DNA of 64,000 nt from Secundilactobacillus silagincola. Lineage in GTDB: Bacteria > Bacillota > Bacilli > Lactobacillales > Lactobacillaceae. Positions 8,831 to 19,109 of the stretch are shown piece by piece. Within the stretch, counting starts at the first letter, position 1. Every line of letters begins with the position of its first letter. A program made the position numbers and the translations under genes. The notes below the pieces were generated by a model. It was given only the letters and a program-made list of their open reading frames with translations, did not search any database and had not been told where the DNA came from. The DNA is taken from NCBI RefSeq assembly GCF_002583405.1, contig NZ_BCMJ01000002.1, positions 62,001 to 126,000 on the forward strand, read 5' to 3'.

Positions 8831-9298
8831 ATGGCAGACTATATTCATGAAATGAGAGCGTTGGTTGGACACCGGCCAATGATTTTGAATACTGCAGCTG
8901 GTGCTTTGCTAGACGATAATAACCGTTTGTTATTACAAGAACGTGCGGATACGGGTGACTGGAGTTTTCCAGGTGGCTACATGGAGTTTGGTGCTAGTTT
9001 TGTCGAAACCTGCCAGCGGGAATACCTTGAAGATGCAGGAATTGAAGTGGAACCGGTGAAGTTGATTCAGTTGTTCGATAAAGATTTTTATACCTATCCG
9101 AATGGTGATCAGACACAGCTGATTACAGCACTATATTTAGTTCGACAAACGGGTGGTAAACCATTGGATCACGTCACCAACGAGACCAAGCAGGTGAAGT
9201 ATTTTGATTTAAACCATTTACCAACTTTGTTTAATGATCAATCAAAGAAAATGGCCCAAGCGGTTATTGACGAGGTAGACTCATGGCAAACGGATTAG
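8831..9298 (+). CDS. NUDIX hydrolase
   Basis: 155 residues. The Nudix box starts at GGYMEFGASFVET and continues QREYLEDAGIEVE, giving the G-x5-E-x7-RE-x3-ED pattern; the second acidic pair is ED rather than EE. The family hydrolyses nucleoside diphosphates linked to another group. A TATAAT lies about 35 bases upstream. It overlaps the next gene by 16 bases, so the two are probably co-translated. The substrate is unknown. Confidence 0.9.
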   Translation: MADYIHEMRALVGHRPMILNTAAGALLDDNNRLLLQERADTGDWSFPGGYMEFGASFVETCQREYLEDAGIEVEPVKLIQLFDKDFYTYPNGDQTQLITALYLVRQTGGKPLDHVTNETKQVKYFDLNHLPTLFNDQSKKMAQAVIDEVDSWQTD

Positions 9299-10083
9299 CA
9301 TTAGCATTGCATCAGCCTGAACAAACTAGTGGTTGTGTAACGGAAGATGGTACGGTAACCGTGGATGCCAGCGGAAAAGAAGTTGGCCAAATGAGTGCTT
9401 TGACCGCTGTTACCGTAACTCAAGAAGTAACGGATGGGCACGGTGAACATTTCTATCAGTTGCCGGGTGACCGTTATGTTTTAAAAAATGCCGTTACGCT
9501 GGATCCCAATTTATGGCAAGCAGCTCTTGAAAAGGGGCAACAGCCATTTAGCCTTAAAGCAGAAAACATCAATCAAATTTGGTGGGGGATGCAAAGCGGT
9601 TGTGAACCAGCTGCCTTGTTAGAAGGTTTGCACGTAAAGGGGTATGCCACTGAATTAGATTATTTGACCTTCTTAAAGGACATGCCCAGAGCAGCTGATT
9701 TTAATCCAAACTACGGATTTGGCGGTGAACCTGATCAGGATATGCCGGGGCACTTTGAAGCGATTTATCCCAAACCGTTAGTTGCGTGGGCAAAAAAATA
9801 CGCGCCAGTCAGTGACGTCAGTGGTTTAACTGCTGAAAAGATACCGACTTTACTGCAACAAAAAAAGCCCATCGTCGCATACGTGACGGTGAACTTTGAA
9901 ACCCCTGAATGGGGAGAATATTCATTTGGACGTGCAATGGGCAATAATCACGCGGTATTAGTTGATGGTTATTTTGGTGAGTTATTACATGTTTCAGATC
10001 CAATTGATGGTCGTTATTGGCTCAGCATGGATCGTTTTAAAAAGGCTTACGATGCCCGCCAGTGGGCCGTTGAAATTGGTTAA
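9283..10083 (+). CDS. C39-like cysteine peptidase domain protein
   Basis: 266 residues with no signal peptide. An N-terminal ~75-residue SH3-like region precedes a papain-like C39 domain. The candidate catalytic Cys is in QSGCEPAALLEGL (about residue 107) and the His is in GNNHAVLVDGY, followed by a DPIDG segment. This order matches the YvpB/peptidase-C39-like family (GCE...HAV...DP). The protein appears cytosolic unless exported by another route. The start overlaps the upstream NUDIX gene. The stop overlaps the convergent P1-peptidase stop by 4 bases. Confidence 0.7.
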   Translation: MANGLALALHQPEQTSGCVTEDGTVTVDASGKEVGQMSALTAVTVTQEVTDGHGEHFYQLPGDRYVLKNAVTLDPNLWQAALEKGQQPFSLKAENINQIWWGMQSGCEPAALLEGLHVKGYATELDYLTFLKDMPRAADFNPNYGFGGEPDQDMPGHFEAIYPKPLVAWAKKYAPVSDVSGLTAEKIPTLLQQKKPIVAYVTVNFETPEWGEYSFGRAMGNNHAVLVDGYFGELLHVSDPIDGRYWLSMDRFKKAYDARQWAVEIG

Positions 10084-11174
10084 ATGCCTAGCTGATCTTG
10101 TAGTCGGACAATGTCAGGATCTTGATGTTCAGCCTGATAATCTCTTAAAGCGTCGTGGAGGCTCAGGCGAGGATTATCTTTTCGGTCGGTGACCGTCGTT
10201 GCGTGAGTCAATACACTTAAGATGGCTTCTTCAACCACTGAAACGGTCATGCGGAAGTAACGGTCAATTTTATCATCAGTGATTGCGGCCTGTGAGGACA
10301 GTTCAGTCTTAGGATAGTGGGCAATCCGGTTAGCCGTTGAAAAGGCTAAGACGATTTCACCGCTACCGTTACCAATGAAGGCGCCAGTCCGGGTGATTCC
10401 AACACTGGCACGCTTAGCGATTCGGGTTAATTGACGGGAATTAAAGGGAATATCAGTTGCTAAAATAGTGACGATACTACCCTTTTCTTTTTGCTTCTGT
10501 TCAGCTTTAAAGGTAGCCAGCTTTTCGCCGACTGGGACGTTATAGATATTTAGATCTCGTAGGAAACCGTAATTTGATAGGACCAGTGCACCCATTGTAA
10601 AGGACTTGCCATCGATTTTGATTACTCGGCTGGCGGAACCAATGCCACCCTTTAAATCGTAGCAGCTCATACCGACACCGGCACCAACCGTTCCTTCATC
10701 AAATGACTCGCCAGTATGGTGTAACGTGTTTAAGACATCTTTTTTGGTAATGAAAACGTCGCGAATATCGTTGATATCACCATCGTTACATTCCATAATG
10801 ACGGGATTAACCGTACTGGTGGTGTCGCCAATATCTGGGTTCTCAGCCATCATGTCTTCTGCCAGTGCAGTTTCAGCTGTCCCCACTGAAAACGTATTGG
10901 TCAGCACAATGGGGGTTTCTAGCGTTCCCAGTTCATTGATCTGAACTAGGCCGGTACTTTTGCCAAAGCCGTTGATGACGTGGGCAGCAGCTGGTAATTT
11001 ATTAAGAAAAATGTTGTCGGCAGTCGGTTTAACCACCGTGATCCCCGTATGGTGGGTACCGCTATTGAAGGTGGTTTGACCAACTGATACACCAGGCACA
11101 TCAGTGATCAGGTTTAATGGACCACGAACTGAATCAGTACTAATTGCGTCTAAAAAAGGTTTTGAGAGTCCCAA
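10080..11174 (-). CDS. P1-family (DmpA-like) aminopeptidase
   Basis: 364 residues. This Ntn-type family self-cleaves before a serine, and the GNGSGE motif late in the protein supplies that Gly-Ser pair. DVPGVSVGQTT near the start and GGIGSASR in the middle are also typical. Family members remove N-terminal, often D- or beta-, amino acids from small peptides. No ATG fits: a TTG at 11174 lies 7 bases after a perfect GAGGAGG and is taken as the start. The longer open frame to 11279 has no ribosome site. Confidence 0.85.
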   Translation of the reverse strand: MGLSKPFLDAISTDSVRGPLNLITDVPGVSVGQTTFNSGTHHTGITVVKPTADNIFLNKLPAAAHVINGFGKSTGLVQINELGTLETPIVLTNTFSVGTAETALAEDMMAENPDIGDTTSTVNPVIMECNDGDINDIRDVFITKKDVLNTLHHTGESFDEGTVGAGVGMSCYDLKGGIGSASRVIKIDGKSFTMGALVLSNYGFLRDLNIYNVPVGEKLATFKAEQKQKEKGSIVTILATDIPFNSRQLTRIAKRASVGITRTGAFIGNGSGEIVLAFSTANRIAHYPKTELSSQAAITDDKIDRYFRMTVSVVEEAILSVLTHATTVTDRKDNPRLSLHDALRDYQAEHQDPDIVRLQDQLGI

Positions 11175-11399
11175 AATTGTTCCTCCTCTTAATGAATGAC
11201 AAGTGAGAGCTTTAAATAATGATAAAACGGTGAGATAATTTAGTTCATTATAGCAATTATTCTGAGAAAATGTCACCATATGCCGGTGGGATTAGCCAAC
11301 AACAGTGTCTAGATTATTTTCTGTCAATCAACCAATTAATAACAATATTTACTTCAGTATAGGATACAACGATAGCAATTCAAGGTTAGGAGGATTTTT

Positions 11400-12236
11400 A
11401 TGCTTAAACAAGATGGCCATTCGCACACGGAATTTTGTCCGCATGGTAGTGGTGATGACGTGGAGCTAATGATTCAAAAGGCAATTCGGCTCGGGTTTAA
11501 AAGCTACAGTGTTACAGAGCACGCACCGTTACCGCCAGCCTTTGCTGCGGAATATGCGGGGCTAGAGACCGGTTATACCGAGGCCTCAATGGCCATGAGT
11601 GACCTGCCGGCTTATTTCAAAAAAGTGCAGCGGATGCAGGATAAATATGGTGCTCAAATTCGAATCAACGTTGGGTTTGAAGTGGACTTTTTACCCAATC
11701 AGGTACAGTGGACGCGGGATTTCCTAAATGAATATGGCCCGCAAACGACTGATAATGTTTTATCCGTCCACTTTATGCAGGGAACGGATGATCATTTTTG
11801 GTGCGTTGACGATACCCTTGATGATTTTGAAAAGGGACTGTTAAAACCTGCAAGAAACGGTCAATCATTATATCGTCAGTATTTTGAAGTGGTAACCGAA
11901 GCAGTGAATGCAGACCTAGGATCGTACGCACCCAAGCGCATTGGGCACATCACGCTGATTAAAAAGTTTCAGGATTATTTTGGCTTGCCACGCACTTATG
12001 ATGCTGAGACGAAGCAAGTGATTACGACCTTACTACAGGCGGTCAAACAGCATGGTGACGAGCTTGATTATAATGCTGCCGGACTTTATAAGGAATTCTG
12101 TAACGAAACTTATCCGGATGCGGCTATTTTAAAGCAGGCTCAGCAAATGCAAATTCCCTTAGTTTATGGTAGTGACGCGCACAGTATTAAAGAGGTGGGT
12201 CACGGTTATCATACGTTGATGGCTATGATAAATTAA
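11400..12236 (+). CDS. hisJ: histidinol-phosphatase, PHP family
   Basis: 278 residues. The PHP metal-binding motif GHSHTEFCPHG is at residues 6-16, with further metal ligands in VTEHAP and YGSDAHSI. It removes phosphate from L-histidinol phosphate, the step before HisD. It stands alone with its own AGGAGG site, about 460 bases upstream of the his operon, and is separated from it by a promoter and T-box. The operon encodes no other HisN/HisB phosphatase, so this gene completes the pathway. Confidence 0.92.
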   Translation: MLKQDGHSHTEFCPHGSGDDVELMIQKAIRLGFKSYSVTEHAPLPPAFAAEYAGLETGYTEASMAMSDLPAYFKKVQRMQDKYGAQIRINVGFEVDFLPNQVQWTRDFLNEYGPQTTDNVLSVHFMQGTDDHFWCVDDTLDDFEKGLLKPARNGQSLYRQYFEVVTEAVNADLGSYAPKRIGHITLIKKFQDYFGLPRTYDAETKQVITTLLQAVKQHGDELDYNAAGLYKEFCNETYPDAAILKQAQQMQIPLVYGSDAHSIKEVGHGYHTLMAMIN

Positions 12237-12324
12237 AAATAATTTTAATAATTGAGAGTACTATTAAATCGCGGAATAAAGCGTTAACATCAAGAAATAT
12301 TGGTGGCAATTATTAAAGAATACG

Positions 12325-12352
12325 TTGACAAATTAGAATTTGGTGTTAAATT
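12325..12352 (+). promoter_or_regulatory. his operon promoter
   Basis: TTGACA (12325-12330) and TAAATT (12347-12352), 16 bases apart, lie directly upstream of the T-box leader. Confidence 0.6.
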
Positions 12353-12389
12353 ATATACAACCATTAAAACTGAATGACAAAATAAGTTG

Positions 12390-12671
12390 TGATTAGAAAA
12401 AGTAGTTGAACGCCAATGCGCAGAGAACTTGGAATGCTGGAAACCAAGTGATTGGGACAACGAAACACCTCTATGAACTGATCAGCTGAATTAAGTAAGC
12501 TGCTCCGCATGTTTAGCGTTATCAGGGTTACCCTTAACTGTTCTTGAAGTTTCTTCAACGACTAGTTATTGGCAACGTAAGGCCGTCATCGAGAGGTGGC
12601 GACAAATTGAGGTGGAACCGCGATTAAATCGTCCTCGTAAACTAACTTGTTTAGTTTGCGAGGATTTTTTG
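12390..12671 (+). promoter_or_regulatory. T-box riboswitch of the his operon
   Basis: The leader has the conserved order: AGAGA (12422-12426), the stem-I tip CTTGG...CCAAG, a specifier region GAAACACC (about 12462-12469, His codon CAC in one reading), the T-box AGGTGGAACCGCG (12610-12622), and a terminator (stem TCCTCG.../...CGAGGA followed by TTTTTT, about 12630-12670). Uncharged tRNA binding would favour the antiterminator. The base after TGG is A, which does not obviously pair with the usual C73 of tRNA-His. Confidence 0.9.
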
Positions 12672-12693
12672 TTTATCAGAAAGGAGAGCAAGC

Positions 12694-13839
12694 ATGATTA
12701 AAAATCGAAATTTACCAAGTGGGACGCGCGACGAATTTGGTCCGCGAGCCGCGGTTAAGGAAACGATATCAGCACAGCTTTTTTCCATTTTCAAACAGCG
12801 TGGTTTTACCAAGTTAACCACGCCAATTCTCGAATATGCGGATGTTTTTAAGCCCTTAAATCTTGATAATTACCGGCCGTACCAACTCCTGGATGAGCAG
12901 GGCGAAGCGTTGGTACTTCGACCAGATTTAACCTTACCAGTTGCTCGGATGATGAGTACCACGGGCGTTGAGTTACCAGCCAAATGGTATTACGGCGGTG
13001 ACGTTTTCCGGGTAAAAAAGCAACTTTCTGGAAGCTACAACCAGGTGACTCAGGCCGGTATTGAATTAGTTGGTTCAAGTAGCATTAAGGGCGAACTGGA
13101 ATGCCTAACGATTGCTTTAGCGGGATGTTTCGCAACTGGTGTTAAGAAAATGACCTTGGAATTGAGCGATGCCCGTTTTGTGGAAGGTGTTTTAGAAGCA
13201 TTACCGGTGCCAGAACCAACTAAGGTGGCGTTGAAACAAGCCTTGTTTACAAAGAATCTGACTACTTATAACCAGATTTCAGAGTTGCTTAATGAAACTG
13301 AGTTTGGTGATTTTCTAAGCGAGTGGCCTTGGCTGTTCGGTGATTTTGATACCGTCATGAAGGTGGTTAAACGCCTGCCAAAGATTGCCAAGGTTCAGAC
13401 AGTGATTGAGAACTTAAATGCGGTTAACCAATTTATTAAGCGGCTGGCACCAGATCAGCGAGTGGTTCTCGACCTCAGTATTCCTTCACCGCAGACCTAT
13501 TACACGGGCATGGCTTTCCGGGGTTACACCCAAAATGCTTCAGATTATTTGTTCAGCGGTGGTCGTTACGATGACTTGTTAACCAGCTTTCAGCAGATCA
13601 AAGAACCCGCTGTTGGGCTAGCATTCGACGTTGATGCCCTGGCTGATCGGGTACCGTTACCGGAAGCACCACAGCAGACGTTGATTTATTTTGAACCTGA
13701 TCAGTGGCAACAAGCTGAACAGGTTTTGAAAGAGACACCAAACAGTACTTTGTGTCTGGCGGACAGTCGAGAAGAAGCCAACCGAATTGCCGTTAGCAAT
13801 AATAAGAAGCTATTAGATTTAACGAAGGAAGGTGAGTAA
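12694..13839 (+). CDS. hisZ: ATP phosphoribosyltransferase regulatory subunit HisZ
   Basis: 381 residues, homologous to the catalytic core of histidyl-tRNA synthetase but lacking the anticodon domain. Motif 2-like LVLRPDLTLPVARM and the SGGRYDDLL histidine-binding segment are visible. HisZ is needed when HisG is the short form, which is the case here. It is the first gene after the T-box, with GAAAGGAGAG upstream. Its stop codon abuts the hisG ATG. Confidence 0.93.
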   Translation: MIKNRNLPSGTRDEFGPRAAVKETISAQLFSIFKQRGFTKLTTPILEYADVFKPLNLDNYRPYQLLDEQGEALVLRPDLTLPVARMMSTTGVELPAKWYYGGDVFRVKKQLSGSYNQVTQAGIELVGSSSIKGELECLTIALAGCFATGVKKMTLELSDARFVEGVLEALPVPEPTKVALKQALFTKNLTTYNQISELLNETEFGDFLSEWPWLFGDFDTVMKVVKRLPKIAKVQTVIENLNAVNQFIKRLAPDQRVVLDLSIPSPQTYYTGMAFRGYTQNASDYLFSGGRYDDLLTSFQQIKEPAVGLAFDVDALADRVPLPEAPQQTLIYFEPDQWQQAEQVLKETPNSTLCLADSREEANRIAVSNNKKLLDLTKEGE

Positions 13840-14478
13840 ATGCCAATCAAAATTGCTTTAACCAAGGGCCGTGTGGAACAGCAAGTGGTGCCGCTGCTTG
13901 AAGCCAGTGGGATTGATTGCAGCGGTATTCGCAACAAAGGACGGCGACTGATTTTTGACGAAGATCCAGTTTACGAAACCATCTTAGTCAAGGGTCCCGA
14001 CGTTCTGACTTATCTCAACAGCGGTTCGGTCCATCTGGGAATTGTTGGCAGCGACATCTTAGCTGAGCAGAACAATACCCAGTACGCCATGTTGGACTTG
14101 GGCGTGGGGCGTTGCCGATTCGTCCTTGCCTCTACCAGTGATTTTAATCCCCAGCAAGTTCGGCGGAAAATCATTGCTACCAAGTACCCGAATATCACGA
14201 AGCGTTATTTTCAAAGTATTGGTGAAGACGTTGAAATCATTCGGATCGAGGGTTCAGTGGAGCTGGCACCGTTGATTGGCTTAGCTGATGCCATCGTTGA
14301 TATTACGGAAACGGGGACTACGTTGCGAGAAAATAATCTCCATGTTTACGCTGAACTGCAGCCAGTTAGCACACAGTTAGTCGTCAACCGGTTAGCTTTG
14401 AAACAGTATCATTCAGAAATTAGAACCTTAGTTGAAAACTTACAACAAGCCAAAAATAATTTAGGAGTGAATGAATAA
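13840..14478 (+). CDS. hisG: ATP phosphoribosyltransferase, short form HisG
   Basis: 212 residues. This is the short form lacking the C-terminal regulatory domain, so it should work as a HisG-HisZ hetero-octamer. It joins ATP and PRPP in the first step of histidine synthesis. The PRPP-binding segment is DAIVDITETGTTLRENNL near residues 149-166. The start immediately follows the hisZ stop, and the stop overlaps hisD by one base. Confidence 0.96.
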   Translation: MPIKIALTKGRVEQQVVPLLEASGIDCSGIRNKGRRLIFDEDPVYETILVKGPDVLTYLNSGSVHLGIVGSDILAEQNNTQYAMLDLGVGRCRFVLASTSDFNPQQVRRKIIATKYPNITKRYFQSIGEDVEIIRIEGSVELAPLIGLADAIVDITETGTTLRENNLHVYAELQPVSTQLVVNRLALKQYHSEIRTLVENLQQAKNNLGVNE

Positions 14479-15758
14479 TGAAAATTTTAAAAAACCAAAC
14501 TTTAGACCAATTACTCGAACAAGTCGACCGTCAAACTGACCAACAGGCTAACCAACCAGAAGTTGAAGCAACTGTTTCAGAAATTATTGCCAACGTGATT
14601 AAGAACGGTGATAAGGCTTTAAAGGAATACAGCCAAAAGTTCGACAAGGTTGAGTTAGATGACCTTCGAGTGCCACAAGCTGATATTGATGCTGCCTATA
14701 AAAATGCAGATCAAGATTTAATCGATGCCTTGAACTTAGCTAAGAACAACATTGTTAGCTATCACCAAAAAGAGATTCAAAACGGTTTCGTGGACGCTGA
14801 ACAAAAGGGTGTTGTCCGTGGCGAAAAGATTACCCCATTAGCTGCCGTTGGTCTGTATGTTCCCGGTGGTACTGCTGCTTATCCTTCATCTATTTTGATG
14901 AACGTTATCCCAGCTAAGTTAGCTGGTGTTGGCAAAATTGTGATGGTCACACCCCCACAAAAAGATGGTATTGGCCAAGCCGTTTTAGCCGCCGCTAAGA
15001 TCGCTGGTATTGATGAAATTTATCAAGTCGGCGGCGCCCAAGCCATTGCTGCTTTGGCATATGGGACTGAAAGTGTTCCTCGTGTTGATAAGATTACCGG
15101 TCCTGGTAACATTTTCGTTGCCGTTGCTAAGAAACAAGTTTTCGGCCAAGTTGACATCGATATGATTGCTGGCCCATCAGAAATTGGTGTGATTGCGGAT
15201 GACTCAGCTAACCCTAAAGAAGTTGCTGCTGATTTGCTGTCACAAGCAGAACACGACAAGATGGCGCGGCCAATGATGGTAACGCCTAGTGAAAAATTTG
15301 CTGAAGCTGTTAGCGATGAAATTGATCGTCAAGTGCAAACTTTACCACGGAAAGAAATCGCTAGTGCTTCCGTTGCCAACAAAGGCTTTATTGCCGTAGT
15401 TGATGACCTTGATGAAGCCTTTACCGTGATGAACGCTATTGCCCCAGAACACTTGGAAATTGAGCTGGAAGATGCTATGCAGTATCTTAACCAGATCAAG
15501 AATGCCGGTTCCGTCTTCTTAGGCTTTAACGCCTCAGAACCAGTGGGTGATTACGTTGCAGGTCCTAACCACATTTTACCAACAGGTGGGACAGCCCGCT
15601 TCTTCTCACCACTTGGGGTGTCAGACTTTGTTAAACGAATCCAATTTGTCACTTATTCACGGGATGCGCTGAAGAACGAAGAAAAGGCGATTACCACCTT
15701 AGCACGTGTTGAGGGTCTTGAAGCCCACGCCCGCGCTGTTGAATCACGGTTTAACTAA
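14478..15758 (+). CDS. hisD: histidinol dehydrogenase HisD
   Basis: 426 residues, full length. It catalyses the last two oxidations from histidinol to histidine with NAD. The conserved core ([46 protein letters not shown]) is intact, including the zinc-binding Gln/His in SQAEHD. Codon use is notably cleaner and more biased than in neighbouring his genes, suggesting strong expression. Confidence 0.97.
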   Translation: MKILKNQTLDQLLEQVDRQTDQQANQPEVEATVSEIIANVIKNGDKALKEYSQKFDKVELDDLRVPQADIDAAYKNADQDLIDALNLAKNNIVSYHQKEIQNGFVDAEQKGVVRGEKITPLAAVGLYVPGGTAAYPSSILMNVIPAKLAGVGKIVMVTPPQKDGIGQAVLAAAKIAGIDEIYQVGGAQAIAALAYGTESVPRVDKITGPGNIFVAVAKKQVFGQVDIDMIAGPSEIGVIADDSANPKEVAADLLSQAEHDKMARPMMVTPSEKFAEAVSDEIDRQVQTLPRKEIASASVANKGFIAVVDDLDEAFTVMNAIAPEHLEIELEDAMQYLNQIKNAGSVFLGFNASEPVGDYVAGPNHILPTGGTARFFSPLGVSDFVKRIQFVTYSRDALKNEEKAITTLARVEGLEAHARAVESRFN

Positions 15759-15769
15759 GGAGGCCTGTC

Positions 15770-16354
15770 ATGAGAGAAGCAACGGTTAAACGCAATACGA
15801 ACGAAACTCAAATTGAATTGAGCTTAAATTTGGATAATTACGATACGATCAAAATTGATACTGGTATCGGCTTTTTGGACCACATGTTAGACGCCTTTGC
15901 CCGGCACGGCCGGTTTGGTCTCGTTGTTAAAGCCAATGGGGACTTAAACGTTGATCCTCACCATACCACCGAAGACGTAGGAATTGCTTTAGGAATGGCG
16001 CTCAAGCAGGCGCTGGGTGACAAGGTTGGTATCGAACGGTTCGGATCAGCGTTGATTCCGTTAGACGAAACGTTGAGTCGAGTAGTCATTGACCTGTCTG
16101 GCCGGAGTTACCTGGTATTCAACGCCGAACTGACCAATCCCAAATTAGGCGATTACGATACCGAAGTTACGGAAGACTTTTTCCAGGCCTTTGCTTTTAA
16201 CGCTGAATTAAACTTGCACGCAGAAGTGCTGTATGGCAGAAATACGCACCACAAAATTGAAACGTTATTCAAGGCATTGGGTCGTGCGCTACGTGCGGCA
16301 GTGACCATTAATCCTGAAATCAAAGGGGTGCCATCGACTAAAGGAGTGATTTAA
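15770..16354 (+). CDS. hisB: imidazoleglycerol-phosphate dehydratase HisB
   Basis: 194 residues, the monofunctional dehydratase without a phosphatase domain. The two metal-binding motifs [14 protein letters not shown] and [14 protein letters not shown] occur early, with the later [14 protein letters not shown]. It converts IGP to imidazole-acetol phosphate. An AAGGAGG lies in the 11-base gap after hisD, and TAATG overlaps hisH. Confidence 0.97.
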   Translation: MREATVKRNTNETQIELSLNLDNYDTIKIDTGIGFLDHMLDAFARHGRFGLVVKANGDLNVDPHHTTEDVGIALGMALKQALGDKVGIERFGSALIPLDETLSRVVIDLSGRSYLVFNAELTNPKLGDYDTEVTEDFFQAFAFNAELNLHAEVLYGRNTHHKIETLFKALGRALRAAVTINPEIKGVPSTKGVI

Positions 16355-16980
16355 TGATTGCGATTATTGCTTACGACACGGGCAACACCAGAAACGTCAA
16401 AAAAGCGATGGATTTTCTCTCAATCCCCAATACGCTGTCAGCTGATTCAGGGGTTATTTCAAATGCTGATGGGCTGATCCTTCCAGGAGTCGGTGCATTT
16501 GGCAAGGCAGTAGAAGCGCTCAAAGAACGTGAACTGATTCCGGTCATTAAGCAAGCGGCAAAAAAAGGAACGCCTATTTTAGGTATCTGCCTTGGCATGC
16601 AGCTGTTGTTTGACCGCAGTTTTGAATTCGGTGAAACGGCTGGATTAGGCTTGATTCCAGGCGAAGTTGTGGCCATTCCTGAGAATTTAGGCGTTAAGGT
16701 GCCACACATGGGCTGGGACCAGAACCAAGTGACGCAATCAGACCCTATTGCCAACGGCTTTGACCAGCAATCAACGTACTTCGTGCATTCTTACTACGTC
16801 AAAACACAACCGCAATATATTTTAGCCGAAAGTGATTATGGCGTTAAGATTCCCAGCATCGTACGTAATCAAAACGTGATCGGTATGCAATTTCACCCAG
16901 AAAAGAGTGGTCGGATCGGCTTAAATGGTCTGGCTGCGTTTAAGGAGTTGGTATCTAATGGAAATTATTCCCGCAATTGA
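16354..16980 (+). CDS. hisH: imidazole glycerol phosphate synthase, glutaminase subunit HisH
   Basis: 208 residues, a class-I glutamine amidotransferase. The catalytic Cys is in GICLGMQLLFD and the His-Glu pair in QFHPEKSG. It passes ammonia to HisF. Its start shares TAATG with hisB, and its last 23 bases overlap hisA. Confidence 0.97.
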   Translation: MIAIIAYDTGNTRNVKKAMDFLSIPNTLSADSGVISNADGLILPGVGAFGKAVEALKERELIPVIKQAAKKGTPILGICLGMQLLFDRSFEFGETAGLGLIPGEVVAIPENLGVKVPHMGWDQNQVTQSDPIANGFDQQSTYFVHSYYVKTQPQYILAESDYGVKIPSIVRNQNVIGMQFHPEKSGRIGLNGLAAFKELVSNGNYSRN

Positions 16981-17686
16981 TTTAAGGAATCAGCAATCTG
17001 TTCGCCTGTACCAAGGTGACTTTGATCAAACCACACTGATTGCCCAAGATCCGCTGAAGCAGGCTAAGCAAATTGAGGCAGCTGGCTTAAAGCGACTTCA
17101 CTTAGTCGATTTAGACGGTGCTAAAAGTGGCCGCCCGGTAAATCGGGAACTCATCAAACAGATCTGTGCCGAAACCAGCTTAAAAGTTGAAGTTGGCGGT
17201 GGTATTCGTACCTTAGCTCAGATCAATGGTTATCTCACTAGTGGTGTTTCACGAGTCATTTTAGGCTCAGCAGCGCTTACTGATCCGAAACTTGTTCAGG
17301 AGGCTGTCAACCAGTTTGGCAACGATCAAGTCGTTGTGGGTATTGATGGTAAAGACGGCAAGGTAGCCATTTCTGGCTGGCTTGAAGAAAGCGATGTGTC
17401 CATGAACACCTTGATGACATCAATGGTGGCAGTGGGCGTAGTCAACTTTGTGGTGACCGATATCACGAAGGATGGTACATTAAGCGGACCAAACGTGGAT
17501 TTGTTAGGAAAACTGCAAAAGGCCTTTCCAACCACTGAGGTGATTGCTTCCGGCGGTGTCACCACTGTCGCTGATTTAGAAAAATTAGCTGATGCTGGCA
17601 TTAAAGCAGCCATTGTCGGCCGGGCGATGGCAACGGGCGACCTTCCTTTAAGAACCTTAGCGGAGGTGTCCAGCAATGCTAGCTAA
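16958..17686 (+). CDS. hisA: ProFAR isomerase HisA
   Basis: 242 residues, a (beta/alpha)8 barrel. The start [13 protein letters not shown] at 16958 lies inside hisH, where AAGGAG precedes it; a longer frame with 11 extra residues is unlikely. The catalytic Asp is in PAIDL, and phosphate-binding loops GGGIRT and IASGGV are present. It overlaps hisF by 11 bases. Confidence 0.96.
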   Translation: MEIIPAIDLRNQQSVRLYQGDFDQTTLIAQDPLKQAKQIEAAGLKRLHLVDLDGAKSGRPVNRELIKQICAETSLKVEVGGGIRTLAQINGYLTSGVSRVILGSAALTDPKLVQEAVNQFGNDQVVVGIDGKDGKVAISGWLEESDVSMNTLMTSMVAVGVVNFVVTDITKDGTLSGPNVDLLGKLQKAFPTTEVIASGGVTTVADLEKLADAGIKAAIVGRAMATGDLPLRTLAEVSSNAS

Positions 17687-18434
17687 GCGAATTATTCCTT
17701 GTCTGGATGTTGATCACGGCCGGGTTAAGAAGGGCGTTAATTTTGTTCATTTAACCGACGTTGGCGATCCAGTGGCGATTGCTGCCGCCTATGAAAAACA
17801 GGGCGCCGACGAACTGGTCTTCTTGGACATCACAGCAACTAACGAAAAGCGGCCCGCCATTGTGGATACCATTGAAAAGGTGGCTGGGCAGGTGTTTATG
17901 CCCCTGACGGTTGGTGGCGGGATTCACAGCGTTGACGATATGCAACGGTTACTGAAAGCTGGCGCGGATAAAGTTGCGGTGAATTCAGCAGCGGTACGTG
18001 ATCCCTCACTGATTTCAGAAGGTGCCGAAAAGTTTGGTGCCCAGTGCATTGTGTTAGCAATTGATAGTAAATGGGATCCTGAAAAACAGCGTTACACCGT
18101 TTACGTAAATGGCGGTCGTGAGGCCACTGATTTAGACGTTATCGAATGGGCAAAACAGGGTGTCGCTGCCGGTGCTGGCGAACTCATGGTTACCAGTATG
18201 GATAAGGATGGAACTAAGAGCGGTTTTGATATTCCGCTATACCAAGCCCTGACAGCAGCAGTTAGAGTACCGATTATTGCTTCGGGCGGTTGCGGTAAGA
18301 TCAGCGATTTCAATGACGTTTTTAAGCAAACGGATGTGGATGCAGCTTTGGCCGCGTCGGTATTTCACTTTGGCGAGTTCACGATTCCGGATGTTAAGGC
18401 AGCATTGAAGCAGGATGGAGTGACAGTACGATGA
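17676..18434 (+). CDS. hisF: imidazole glycerol phosphate synthase, cyclase subunit HisF
   Basis: 252 residues, a barrel related to HisA. It has [12 protein letters not shown] at the start (catalytic Asp11 equivalent), VGGGIHS, and the later [13 protein letters not shown] and IASGGCG loops. Together with HisH it makes IGP and AICAR, linking the pathway to purines. Start and stop overlap both neighbours. Confidence 0.97.
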   Translation: MLAKRIIPCLDVDHGRVKKGVNFVHLTDVGDPVAIAAAYEKQGADELVFLDITATNEKRPAIVDTIEKVAGQVFMPLTVGGGIHSVDDMQRLLKAGADKVAVNSAAVRDPSLISEGAEKFGAQCIVLAIDSKWDPEKQRYTVYVNGGREATDLDVIEWAKQGVAAGAGELMVTSMDKDGTKSGFDIPLYQALTAAVRVPIIASGGCGKISDFNDVFKQTDVDAALAASVFHFGEFTIPDVKAALKQDGVTVR

Positions 18435-18772
18435 CGTTGAAGCCAAATTTTGATAAATACCCGGATGGCCTTGTGCCAACCATTGTCGTGGATGATCAGA
18501 CGAATCAAGTGTTGATGATGGCTTATATGGACGAAAAGAGTTATCAGCTTAGTTTAGAAAGCAAACAAACCTGGTTTTGGTCCCGTAGCCGAAAAGAGCT
18601 TTGGCACAAGGGTGCGACCAGCGGGAATACCCAAGACATTGTTGCCATCCAAATCGATTGTGACGAGGACACGTTACTCGTTCGCGTTAATCCAGCCGGA
18701 CCGGCATGCCATACTGGACACACCAGTTGTTTTTACCGTGACATTAAACTTAATTCAGCAGGAGGAAAATAG
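18431..18772 (+). CDS. hisI: phosphoribosyl-AMP cyclohydrolase HisI
   Basis: 113 residues, the stand-alone cyclohydrolase. [17 protein letters not shown] and the metal-binding [11 protein letters not shown] are intact. It opens the purine ring of PR-AMP. HisE is a separate gene immediately downstream, not fused as in enterobacteria. Confidence 0.96.
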   Translation: MTLKPNFDKYPDGLVPTIVVDDQTNQVLMMAYMDEKSYQLSLESKQTWFWSRSRKELWHKGATSGNTQDIVAIQIDCDEDTLLVRVNPAGPACHTGHTSCFYRDIKLNSAGGK

Positions 18773-18773
18773 T

Positions 18774-19094
18774 ATGCAAGACTTAGATGAACTTTACCAG
18801 TTAATTTTAGACCGTAAAAACAACCCTAAGGAAGGATCATACACGGATTATCTCTTTACCAAAGGATTAGATAAAATCTTGAAGAAGGTCGGCGAAGAAT
18901 CCACGGAAGTTATCGTTGCAGCTAAGAACGACAGCGATGACGAATTCGTATATGAAGTTGCTGACTTAGCCTACCACGTGCTGGTTCTCATGGCAGATCG
19001 TGGCATCAGTGTTGATCAAGTTAAAAAGGAATTGGCTGAACGTGAAGGCTTAATGAGTAAAACAAAGGAACGCCGGGATATTAAAGATCTGTAG
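18774..19094 (+). CDS. hisE: phosphoribosyl-ATP pyrophosphatase HisE
   Basis: 106 residues of the all-alpha NTP pyrophosphatase fold, with [15 protein letters not shown] and [13 protein letters not shown] carrying the acidic metal ligands. The ATG at 18774 follows GGAGG at the end of hisI; a longer frame overlapping hisI is not used. It hydrolyses PR-ATP to PR-AMP. Confidence 0.95.
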   Translation: MQDLDELYQLILDRKNNPKEGSYTDYLFTKGLDKILKKVGEESTEVIVAAKNDSDDEFVYEVADLAYHVLVLMADRGISVDQVKKELAEREGLMSKTKERRDIKDL

Positions 19095-19109
19095 GAGGAA
19101 TGAACGTCA

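Noticed and set aside
12364-12558. Minus-strand open frame between hisJ and hisZ
   Set aside because: It is antisense to the T-box leader.
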